Shown here piece after piece: positions 1-10,654 of a stretch of DNA of 64,000 bases (position 1 is its first letter; every line of letters starts with the position of its first letter). Both the position numbers and the translations under genes were made by a program. The stretch comes from Orbilia blumenaviensis (taxonomy: Eukaryota; Ascomycota; Orbiliomycetes; Orbiliales; Orbiliaceae), in assembly GCA_036872755.1 (NCBI GenBank), contig JAVHNS010000017.1, positions 620,001-684,000 on the forward strand, given 5' to 3'. Under the pieces are notes generated by a model. That model ran no database searches and was not told where the DNA came from. It saw only the letters and a program-made list of their open reading frames with translations.

Positions 1-50
1 CGAACGGCGCAGGCGGCCGTGTAAGCCACAGCCAACTTGAACCACCTCAT
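1..50 (-). CDS. Start of a secreted or membrane protein (partial, off left edge)
   Basis: On the minus strand an ATG at 50-48 opens a frame that runs off the window: MRWFKLAVAYTAACAV. This looks like a signal peptide, with a short positive N-region and then an alanine/valine-rich hydrophobic core ending in small residues. An in-frame TAA lies 18 bases upstream of the ATG, so this is the first possible start in its frame. Upstream (rising coordinates) the minus strand is strongly pyrimidine-rich for more than 1 kb, as in leaders of well-expressed fungal genes. Only 16 codons are visible, so no family can be named, and a chance ATG cannot be excluded. Confidence 0.4.
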   Translation of the reverse strand, partial: MRWFKLAVAYTAACAV

Positions 51-59
51 GCTGGTGTC

Positions 60-1560
60 GGATCCAACTTAAAACTGTTGATAGCTACCCGCACAACTAA
101 AACCAAAACCAACCGAACGGGATCGAAACGAACGAAAAAAAGAAATAGAAATTATAGATAATATCCAATCCCCGCGTATAATATAATATATATATACTTT
201 ATCGAATCGAAAGAATATATATATACACTATATATCGTGTATTGTGCAAGATAGAAGGATCACAATCCGGAGGCCGTCATTCGGAGAGAATAAGGTGTTT
301 ATTTGTCGGTCGAACGAGGAATTGAATTTGAAATTTCGGGGGAATGAGGAATATGAATTTCAAGCGGAGAGACTAAAAAAGAAGCTGTTGCAAGTGACAA
401 CAGCTGGTCGGCTAGTCGAGCAAGAGAATCCGAATCAGACCGAAGTGGCAGAAAAGAGAGTAGACCGCAGGAGGTGGACCGAAAAAATATGGACGGAAAT
501 GGAAATGTTTCCCTTTTATTTTAATTTTCCGTTTTCCCTCTTTCCCTCTTTCTTTCCTTTTGTTTCTGGTCTTTCGTCAGTAACCTTCTTTTCTTTTTCT
601 TTTTCTTTTCAGTTCCGGTTCGATCTCAATTGTTTGCGAAGTATTTTTTCCCGAATTAAGCTGGACACTGTTTCTATTTGAACGATGAGGATCGAGAAGG
701 AGCCAGCGAGTTTAGAGAGGACTGGGACCGGCGGAAGGACCACGAAGGAGATATAGATAGTGTGCAGAAGTCTGAGCGGGAGGGAGAATTTCGAAAGGAT
801 GCGACGGGGTGGTGTTCAAAAATAGCCTTTTTCGGAGAGCGAAGATGGTAAATGATGTTTCTTTGCGAGCAAACAAGAAACAAACTTCGCCGATTTTTCT
901 TTTATCGAGACAAAAGGCAAGACAGTACAGACTGAGTGAGAGAGAGACCCGTGTGAGAGACTTTGAAGAGACAAGACACCAAGGTTTAAGGGCCGAGAGA
1001 GGCGAATAAGAGGAATTAAGGCTGAGTCGTTCGTGAACAAGGTCGTTAAAAAAAAAGAGGATGATGTCGCTAAAAGTTGAACTTGCTTGGGAACGATCGC
1101 AAAAGACGAAGACGAAGACGACAACGGGATCGAATTGATTATAAATAAATATAGATATAAATATAAGATACCGCGAAAATCGAATCGAACTAAATCGATC
1201 GAACGAGTGAGCGATAGAGAGCTAGAAAGCAGGCGATGTGCTTTGCTGGTAGTGGCTTAAACCCTTCGATCGAGAGGGGGGGAAGAGCCGGGAGCGAAGG
1301 TGGGCGAGCGAGAAAACGTGACGGCGGAGAGCGAAGAAGGGGGGGAATGTCGATTACTTTTATTAGAAAAAAAACTTTGTGAGTGACCGTGGCTGCTGTC
1401 CGTCCAAGAAGGTTTGTTCGTGAAGCGAATCCGAACTGAACCAGGGTGATAGTATATACTACTATAAGATAGGTAGATAGTAACGAAAGGCGTCCCGTCG
1501 ACCCTGAGGAGGAAGAGGTTGATCGATCGGAATTAATTAGTTATACTCAAGGGAGGTTGA
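60..1560 (-). promoter_or_regulatory. CT-rich leader/promoter region of the left-edge gene
   Basis: Between about 60 and 1560 the plus strand is dominated by GA-rich runs, so the minus strand is CT-rich. Filamentous fungi often have pyrimidine-rich tracts before the start codon. The region sits directly upstream of the minus-strand ATG at position 50. Open frames here (for example 244-681 plus) have biased, low-complexity composition and are probably not genes. Assignment as leader or promoter is inferred from composition and position only. Confidence 0.3.
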
Positions 1561-2339
1561 GTTTCAAGTTAAGTTCGGACTCGAAGTTCTGAATTGAATT
1601 GAAGTTGTCCTGAGGAAGTTCCGGCAGAAGAAACTACCTAATATGAGCCAGGTCGGGGCTGGCTGTAATAATGACGCAAATTCCGGTGGCTTCCCTGCTG
1701 ATACTACCAAACCGATCAAAAGGCACTCCGACTCAACCAAAGCAGACGCTGGATTCGATTTGACTTTCGATTTCGATTTCGATTCCAACAAGAACGGGAG
1801 GGAGGGACGGAGGGGCTGAATTAACAGGAACGAGCGAACGTCTGTTTTGTAACTACCTAGTATACGCGTAAAGAGGTAAGTTACTTGATATATATATAGG
1901 TATATATATATTATTACTATTACTTTCTTCCCTTTGCTCGACCTGCTACCAAACAATTAAAACGAGAGGATTAAGGTAGTATATAAAAATTAACAAAAAA
2001 AAAAAGGAGGAAGGGGGAACAAAAAGAAGGAGAAGCGATGGGTGTGGGATCCTTCTTTTTTAGTTATAAGGGTCCGCGTGAGAGTGGTTTGGCTTCTTGA
2101 TCTTGATAATTGGTTATTAGGGGGGGCGTTGGAAAGTTAACGAGTATAGTAACAGTCTTGGTTCCGCTTTTCCTGGTCCCGGTCCTGGGATTGATTTCCG
2201 GTTGTCGATGGAACCTTTTTCTTTTGGGACAGGAGAACAAGATGATGCTTCAAGAGGTAATTCAATACAATAACAATAACAACAATAAGCAAAAGGGTAT
2301 AGTTTTTGAATAGTTAGTTACCTACCTATGATAATGTTG

Positions 2340-2370
<31 letters not shown>

Positions 2371-2371
2371 G
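2340..2371. repeat. (GATT)n microsatellite
   Basis: About eight uninterrupted copies of GATT lie in non-coding DNA. Confidence 0.9.
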
Positions 2372-4966
2372 GGTGAGGCTGGAACCGGATTAACTTGTTC
2401 CTTTTCCTTCAAAAGCTTCTTTTTTTCCCTTTGATTCTTCAGCCCTATAAAAGTTAATACTGATAGGTTTATATATAAGAGGTACTCCACAACCACCATC
2501 CAGCAAAAAAAAAGTGGTGATATCAAAAGAGGAGGAAGAGGATCAATTGACTATTGACTGTTGAGAGAAATACTTTTTTTTTTTTTCTTCTCTTTCTCTG
2601 CTCCTCCTACTCCACCGTCATCGCCCTTGGTTCTTGTCCTTGTCTTGTCCTGTCTTGTCTTGATAATCTATTCAGCTAATCTGCAGTCTGCCAATTCTCT
2701 GAGATTCCGACTGGGCCATGGGCTGGAAACCCAGGCTAAACCGAGTTGGATGCCCCGATGCTACCCTCCTTTCTGCCCCCCCCCCAATCGCCTTGGCCGC
2801 TCCCTCTTCACTCTCCCATCCACCATCCAGGACGGGCCGGGACTGCTGGCAAACGTAATTGTCTCTGCTCGAACTCCAGTAACTAACTACCTGGTACTTA
2901 ACCAACTGAACTGTGCCCAAACGGAGTCCTCCGCCTAACTAGAAAGAAAGGGCCTCTCTCCTACATAGATCTTGAATTCTTCCCCATCAAAAAAAAAAAT
3001 ACCATTTTAATAGAATATCAAAATACTACCACTGGCTAATACGTCCGACATGGCATTCTCGAAACCCGACCAGAAAAGAACATTTTAATTAATATGAATG
3101 ACTATGGTGGATGCTACATACATCAAAATACTTAACCAAATACTTTAGATATAATACGCAAGCATGCATGCGACATGTGTCCGCCTCTGTCCGTCTGTTC
3201 ACCTGGTCGCATATGCATTCCAGCCCATGTCATGAGAACCTTCAACCAACCACCCACCCCCGGAGATACTGTATTTAGCTCTCTCCCTCTTTTCTTCCTC
3301 TCCCTTTAAATCCCCTCTGCTCTCCTCTGTCGAAGGTACTTACATACTATGCGTGTGTTTCCCTGTTTTCATCCGATATCCCCTACCAGGATTCGATGGG
3401 AGGGGGAAAAAGTGGGTTCACAACCTCATGTTCGATGCTTTCCTGATGCGACCCTCCCTCTCTCGCTTGAAGGGGGGCTGGCAGGCACATGCTCTCCCTT
3501 CCCTTCCCTTCCTTTCCTTAACCCCCCAACTCGATTCGATTCTACCCATTACAGAACACATTCAAAATAAAATGGTCCATACCAAGCTCCCCACAAAAAA
3601 GGACTTCCAAAAGGAAGAGAAGGAGGCGAAGCAAAATGTGCTCAAATAAGTTATAGTAGTATAGTTAGAGCACTTGGCTGAGCCCATTTTCTCATTCGCG
3701 CTTGTCGCATGCTGGGGCCCAAGACCCAAGAACTCTTCGCTCCGCTACTAAGGTAATACCTGTAGGTTACCCAAGATCCTTGACTGCAACTGATCGCCTT
3801 TAATTTTTTTTTTTGTTACTATGTGTGTATGTCAGCCAACTTCCTTGTGCGACCAAGACCCCAAGATCAAGATGGAGGATAAGGACTCGCGGCATGGCTG
3901 GGCTGCAGGTACCACCATACACTATGCACTCCGCGCCGCGCGCGCGCAGGCCCCCTGGAGTCATATAACTTTCGCTACTACCGCAGATTCGAAAACGTCT
4001 TTTTCATAACATATCCTCCGTACGTCAACGGTGATCCGCGGGAATTTTCTTTCTATCATGAAAGATGCTGCTGCAGTGTTTAGGAGAGCTAGTCTTCAAC
4101 CGTCCGGTCCCCGCTGCGCTGTTATCTATTCTATCCTATTCTAAACTAAACTAAACTAAACTACTTACTTAGTATCTGCTTTCGCAGCTGCAGCATTCCT
4201 GCATTCTAATTACTATTACTTTTTTCAAAACCACGTCAAGAAGCAGGTACAGCATCAGTATCAAAAACTTATGCACCCAGCAGAACATAAGTTAGTATAA
4301 TATAGTATAGTACAGTAGTAGTATTTCGACGCTGTACTCCTTACCACCGACATACCTAATTGTAAATGACGACATCCCATCCCATCCCTTTCTACACAGA
4401 AATCTAAACTATAGATACATGCGGTTCAAATAGTATGGTAACGTTAGTAATCACCACCGACCGCGACCTCCTGAGCCGAGCATGTATGTATACATATCCC
4501 GGCCGGAAATACCGAATACACAGATGCAACCTCGCAATAATATAAAACATGAGGCTCCGGAAAAGGTGTGCCGGGGCGCGCGGGTGGGTTGCAGATTAAC
4601 AGATTAAATCAATAAATTGACGTCGACGATGGCGCTAAAGCCAGCCAAGTTACTTTCCTCAACACGCGAAATCTGATCTCCCGCGAGATCTTTCCAATCG
4701 ATTAATTTGATTGACTCTGTAAGGCCTTCCCGACGTCTGATATATATAATGTAGCAAGTTACCTCGAACCGTATTCCGATACAAAAAATATATCATCTCA
4801 TATCATCGAAAATACTCTTAAACCCCCCCACTCAACCTAGTTAGTCAGCCAATAGCAAACCACTAAGTTTTTTTTTTCTTGTTAACTCCGTCATTTTTTT
4901 CACGATTCCCAGACATACATACATCGTGTACACGTAACACCGCCTGCCTGCCTGCCCAGAGAATTA

Positions 4967-4980
4967 GTTAGCTAGCTAAC
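4967..4980. repeat. 14-bp perfect palindrome
   Basis: GTTAGCTAGCTAAC reads the same on both strands. It lies in non-coding DNA about 270 bases from a 20-bp palindrome at 5239. Confidence 0.85.
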
Positions 4981-5238
4981 CCACCGCTTGAGCACTCTCG
5001 CATAAGAATCCCAGCTCAGCCTCCCAAGAATCTTGACGTCTTGACGGATATCTTGACATACGCATTTACTACCTACCTACTACAAAAGAAAAGATAGGAA
5101 AACTGTTAGCCGCCAACTCGGAATCTTGTTGATTAGTATACCAACCTCCTATATAAAAATTTATATATATATATATGAATCTACATACCAGATCCAGATC
5201 TACGAGCCAGCATTCGCGACGATCGATCTCTGCGGCAT

Positions 5239-5258
5239 AGCATATCGATCGATATGCT
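5239..5258. repeat. 20-bp perfect palindrome
   Basis: AGCATATCGATCGATATGCT is an exact 20-base inverted repeat with no spacer, in non-coding DNA. It is long for a chance event but sits in an AT-rich, GATC-rich stretch that favours such matches. Confidence 0.9.
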
Positions 5259-6351
5259 GATATGTATGCTGGTCTCAGGTTAAGCAACTGATCGGCTGCA
5301 AGATAGGAAGAGATAAGACTCAGCTTAGATTCTCTAGGCTTTCAGCGCGTTAACGTACACATACCATCAAATAACAAAACTTCACAAATCGTTACGCAAT
5401 CGATCGCGATATTTTAAAATATAGGTAGAATTATAGTCATAGTCATAGCTATATTATTGCGTGCCATGCCTAGCTACTTACTTATTCTAAATGTTTACAT
5501 GAAAGGAAACCGAAGGACCCTTGCTTTTGTCTCTATGTAGCTAGGTATATAGAGATATATACCCTTCGTCTACAATTTTAATACGGGGATGCCGTAGGCC
5601 CCAAACGATAGACGACTCATGCATATATAATTCCATCGAATTGGCGTATTCAGCAACGAATTCGAACGGTTATGAACCAGAACAACGGTGCTCATAATAA
5701 AAAAATAAAAAAATAAAAAAGGAAGTAATAGCACTCTAGCCAACATCAGAGACCCTTGTCAAGGAACCCAGTCATAGCCAATTCATACTGTTCGAATTAA
5801 TCTTTTGCTAGACAAATGCTATTTTGCTTTCCCCCCCTGCCTACTTCTCGTTTATATATATAGATATGTTCCTCGATCAGACCGTTTATAGCCTATACGC
5901 GCTTATACACTTTGATTAGATTTCCGCATAAAGGTATTTGTCTTTGGACCAAAAAAAAATAGTATCAAAAGATATGAGTATCATTAGGATCCACCATGGT
6001 TCCCCTTCTCCTATAGTACCCGCTTGCCATAGCAATTCCAGCCTATGCTTCAAGTTGCAAATATACATATATACAGTCTCCCCCATCCTTGCAATCGGAC
6101 GAGAAAGACGGGGCGTTAAAAGACAATCGCTACAAAAGAAAAAAACATATTATTAACAAATGCAACCAAAATGAATGAAGCGATAAAGGATTAGCAGAAT
6201 GTCGCCGGAACAAAAAAAGGTCTTTCAAAAGCAGAAACTGTCAAAGGCACCAGCAGTCCATAGTGACAGGCCGTCCGTGTGCACATGCGTATGCGTGGCT
6301 GGATCATAAACTGTAAACCCTCCGAAGCGCACTCCACGCAATGCAAATGAA

Positions 6352-8210
6352 TTATATGCCATAAAATATCTATAAAAAAAAAGGAGGGTATTATTAGCAT
6401 CGTCGCAAGGGTAGATAAAAAAAAAGGTCTCACGAAAAGAGAACTTACCCAATCCTGAGGATCCCCAACGTCGAAAAATGGCTGCTGGCACTTTCCGAGC
6501 CAGCCGCATCTAAGATTATCCAACATGCGGCTCCATCCGGACTGTGTTTGGAATATCAGTGCTTTGTCCCTTTTTTTCAACAGATTTTATAGGTAATGGG
6601 GGGTTTGGAACGTACGCCTCTGGTACCAATCATCATATCGCATTCGATTGCCATCATAAGCTGCAGGAACCAGTTGATTGTCATATCCGTCCGGTTTCCG
6701 AATGTTTCTAACTGCTGCTCGGGTCCAACATTCGCCCCTATACAGAAACAAAAAAAAAACCATGTTAGTAAACTGCCAGTATCCAAAACACCCTGTCCGT
6801 CTCGTAGGAATATCGACATACTGGGGATTTCGCTCCAATACCACGTCCACGCCCAATCACTCGTCGTCCTAGCCTTCCCATTCACAACCTTATACAGCTC
6901 ATGCTCCTTCTGCAAATGATCCCTTGCCTGCTCCAGCACCTCCGGATTCTCCGTCGACACAAACGCAATCTTCCTATATCCCATAGGATTCTGCGATATA
7001 AACCCCTCCGCCGCATCAATATACTCCTGGAAGGGCTTGAGACTCATTTCAATCCCCTTGTCTCCATGACGAACGTGCATGCTTACTGATCCGGCGGGCA
7101 TGGGGAACGGCACGCTGGAGCCGTCGACTATGTCATGCCCATCGAATGATAATGATTTATGCAGTGCCTTATCCCGGCGTTTTCGGAGTAACTCGGCCAT
7201 CGTACGAGCGTTGAAGCGCATGATGTAAGATATCGACTGCCCCCTCCACCAATATTTCAACGCATCAGGCGTCATCATGGGATACATTCTCTTCAGAGCA
7301 ATTCCAAAAATCTGAGGGATCGCACCAGCGGGCGTGTTCATGATATCCTGGTCGATAACTTCTCGTGCGGGTAGGCTGAAATGGTTTTCTGGTGTTAGGT
7401 CATCCATCGTGCAACTGCTTAGCTTTTCGAAGAAGCATTCCATTGAGTTGCCGCATAGTTCGTGGGATGATGGGTCGATGAAGTGTCTGCCTGGGCCGTT
7501 TTTGGGATTAAAGATCAGGATTCGATTGAAGCGGAGGGCGAGGTTGAGGTTCATGCTGATGGAGAATACCACGGCGCCTGGTGTTATTTTGTTAGTATAT
7601 GAGTTTTATTTAAAGAAGCTTGAACAGCTGTCGAACCTAGTCCAAAACTCTCGTCGTTAGGGAAGGCTTCCATGACAATGAATTTCTTGTCCTTGCAGCT
7701 CTTGGGATGCTGGTGCTCGTAGATATATCTTTGCGTGAACTTCGTCAACGCCGGAAGACCCTTCACAAAAAATCAAAGTCAGCTCCCACCCCCCATTTCC
7801 TTTCACAAAAACCGTTTGGTGTTAGATATAAAAAATACCTCGTCATCTAAATCCTCAATATGCCTACTCCACGCATCCTCACTATCCAAAGTATACAACC
7901 TCTCAATCGTCTGCGTCCTCTTATCCCTCTCCGTACTTCCCCCCTTCGCCAACTTCGCCAACAACTCCCTATCCCTCTCCCTTAACTCGCCTTCGTCAAA
8001 CGTCTCATCGGGCGCCGCATACTGAAATCCATGCATCGTTTCCTGCCGCGTACGCTCTAGCGCCTCGGATTCCGTAAGATCCTCCCATTTCTTGAACGTA
8101 TTCGTACGAGCTTCGACGGTTAACAGACCTGTGCGGATTGAGACGAAGATGATGAGGATCGCTCCTATTGAGATGGTGAAGAGGAAGGATCTGGATCTTT
8201 GGAGTATCAT
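6352..8210 (-). CDS. GT23 (alpha-1,6-fucosyltransferase-like) type II Golgi membrane protein
   Basis: Six exons on the minus strand (8210-7839, 7760-7637, 7577-6792, 6737-6616, 6541-6449, 6369-6352) join into 504 codons. Introns have good branch sites, such as ATACTAACA before 7577 and TTACTAACA before 6737. Residues about 7-28 form one hydrophobic signal anchor, followed by a charged stem, so a Golgi type II topology is likely. The catalytic region carries SMHVRHGDKG (about 331-340), a conserved AFVSTENPEVL stretch and near the end IGTRGSGWSRMLDNLRC, which appears only after splicing 6616 to 6541. These resemble the nucleotide-sugar binding motifs of GT23/FUT8-type enzymes and their fungal relatives. 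Donor sugar and acceptor are not shown by the sequence. The last exon is only 18 bases (five residues and a stop) and is the weakest part. The third intron is 54 bases, a multiple of three and free of stops. Confidence 0.75.
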
Positions 8211-8702
8211 TATTAATTATTTTGTTCCTGTGTAGTAAATGCATTTACAAAAAACTTTTTTTTGATGTTGTTGTTTTTGTGGGAATAAGGGAGGGGGGTG
8301 GGGGGGTATTAAGTGAAGAGGCGATATCCCTGATATTGAATATAATATATTGGGTCGACCCAAGGGAAAGGGAAAGCAAAAGGTGACAATCATACCTCAT
8401 TTTGCATGTAGAGTCGCAGACCCCTTGAAAAAGGGCAGACGGGCCTGTCGATCTTTTTAAACAAAGGGATAGAACGAGAAGAGAGAAGGGCGCAATGTCT
8501 TAGCTAGCTATTCAAATGCTTCGTTCCACACTTTCGCTTTTTTTCCCGAATTCCGGGAAGGTGGGTCGTCCACTGCACTGTCCATTATTTTTATTTTTTT
8601 TGCTTCGAACTTCTTAACGGCTGTTGAAGCCATGCAGCAGTCTGTTGTTCTTTTTTGCAATTGACGAGACCCACTATAGCACTACTTTTGGCCACGAGGA
8701 GA

Positions 8703-8715
8703 GGGGGGGGGGGGG
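8703..8715. repeat. Poly-G tract
   Basis: Thirteen consecutive G on the plus strand lie about 490 bases upstream of the glycosyltransferase start. Length may be unreliable in assembly. Confidence 0.85.
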
Positions 8716-10471
8716 TTAGAAGAGGGTGGGGAGTTCTTTTGCTTACACTTTCTCAATTCTGGACCGGTTAACACTTGCTTTTTCGTAAAGTTAGACGGGA
8801 AGGACGGCATGGGGCTGGTGCGAGATGCGTTTTGGGGTGGAAAAAGGGTGCAAGTTACCCACTTTCAATGCGCCTGCAATTCGAATTCAGGCGTTAGCCA
8901 TGCCAGATGGGCGGATATAGATATGTAAGTGGCACCAGATGTCCGTGTCGAAAAGAGCTAGGGGAGGGGCCGACGAACCGGGACTATTCTCGAATACTTG
9001 TGGGTTTTCCTGATCGTGCGGCCGGGGAAAAAGGTCAATTTTTTGGACGGGGATGTGTGGCCCCAAAACACAAGCGTGTGTGTATGTCTGGACCGCCTTT
9101 TTTTGCGGCGTCGACGGCTAATATTGGTCTTGGTATTTTCTTTAATGTGTCTCGTTGACAGGTCTAGAGAATGTGGTCTGCTTATGTTCGATATTATATT
9201 AGCAAGAATATATCTTGCATGTACGCATGTTGTTTTTCTCAAGAAACCCCGTCTTTCCCAACAATGTGAAAGAAAAAAGACAACGGTAGTTAGTATACAT
9301 ACCCTGTGAGGTATAAGCAGCGCCGCTGCTGATGATGAAAGGCAAAATACGGAGTTCGTGTACGGAGTATTTAGCACTCAACTAATCCTTGGAGCTGGCA
9401 AAATTTCCAACAAGTGAGATATCCCTAAAAACCCGTCTTATCAACACCAATGAAGGGGTAAAGGTAGAACACAAAAAAAAAAGACCAAGCCCGGAGCCCA
9501 GCTGGTCTAGAGCAGAGGCAAAATAGGATAGTTAGGACGCTTCAAAAACGTGTCCCCCGCGAGGCATTTACCAAACTTTGGATATGTTCGATACCGAGGA
9601 TTTGAGGTCTTGTTTTTTGTTTCATTGAAACGGATTTCTTCGGCACATACCAATACAGCCGACTTGTCTCTTTTTTTTCTTCTCTCTTTCCGTCGGTTTA
9701 TGGTTAATAGATGTCCGTGCGAGTCCTGGGGAAGATTTGTTTCCCGGAATTTGTAAATGCAAATGCAATCCGATGGCGACAACAGCTCAGGAGTGTGCAA
9801 GTTACTCCGTGCTTCTCGCTTCGGCCAAGAGAAAGTGGCGCTTGATAAAAGTGCGGCTCCCCGGTCGATGGGTATTCGATTTCAGCCAGCCCAGATCGAT
9901 TGTGCGGTACGTGCTTTTGTGGCTTCGGAGAACTGTCAGCTTCTTCCCGAATCGACGGGTTTTAAAGGTTTTAGGTCGTATATCAGCGTATTCCCCAAAA
10001 TGCATCTACGATACAAATATCTTAGCTCGAAATTAAGGAGTTCGTATGAAGTTGTCCTGGCCTAAAGTAAAATGCAACAAGGTCAACAACATTGGTGTTA
10101 TCATGACACTAGAAGCCACAACCGTTACATCCCGGGAAGGAGGCCTTTCCGATAATCTTGCTTACTCTTTATTCAACGGTAATTACTTAATTGTAATAAT
10201 ATACTATACATTACTAAAACAGATATCATGATAACTTATGCAGCAACGCTTGCGCTGCGTAAAAAAAACCCTCCCCATACCCCAACATGTTAACATCAGC
10301 CCTTGAACCTGAACGTTCAAAATAGCCAAAAACCAAATCTCGCATATGATCTGCCCAGGGTATTTATTTTAATATATACCGCATTCCCTCATGAACATAC
10401 TACATCGGTGTCCCCTGGTCGTCTACAGGCGTATTTAAGCACCGCATTGCGGGTAAGGGAACAAACAGAAA

Positions 10472-10472
<1 letters not shown>

Positions 10473-10507
<35 letters not shown>
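10473..10507. repeat. 35-base poly-A tract
   Basis: An uninterrupted A run on the plus strand reads as poly-T in the sense direction of the MFS gene, about 150 bases past its stop codon. Its exact length is prone to sequencing error. Confidence 0.9.
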
Positions 10508-10510
<3 letters not shown>

Positions 10511-10594
10511 TCACCGGCTGTTCCAGTCCCCTTCTCTTCCTGTGTGTGTATGTTTGTGTGTGTAGCATTTCCCACCAATAACACCATATGCATA

Positions 10595-10600
10595 TTTATT
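10595..10600 (-). terminator. Polyadenylation signal of MFS gene
   Basis: AATAAA on the minus strand, overlapping a second ATAAATA element, lies about 55 bases downstream of the MFS stop codon. Position and sequence fit a poly(A) signal. Fungal signals are loose, so this is a suggestion. Confidence 0.5.
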
Positions 10601-10654
10601 TATTTTTATGCATGCACGTAAAGCTCAGGGAGGTAAGAGAGAAAAAAGGGGATT

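Larger units (their letters stand above)
1561..6351. other. Gene-poor intergenic region
   Basis: No frame in this stretch shows a recognisable family or a convincing exon chain. It contains homopolymer runs, a GATT tetranucleotide repeat, AT-rich tracts and several perfect palindromes between 4.9 and 5.3 kb. The right end (about 6.1-6.35 kb) should hold the 3' UTR of the minus-strand glycosyltransferase. Confidence 0.5.
8211..10654. other. Intergenic region between glycosyltransferase and MFS gene
   Basis: It lies upstream of the minus-strand glycosyltransferase and downstream of the minus-strand MFS gene. It contains a 13-G run at 8703-8715, several T/A runs and a 35-A tract near the MFS 3' end. 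Short frames (8907-9158 and 9757-10065, plus) have no recognisable domain and no supporting exon chain. No RNA gene was recognised. Confidence 0.5.

Noticed and set aside
244..681. 145-codon plus-strand frame near the left edge
   Set aside because: Composition follows the GA-rich then T-rich DNA; no motif, and no ATG at the frame's listed beginning.
9550..10065. Overlapping frames of about 100 codons on both strands
   Set aside because: No domain or splice support; mutual overlap suggests chance.
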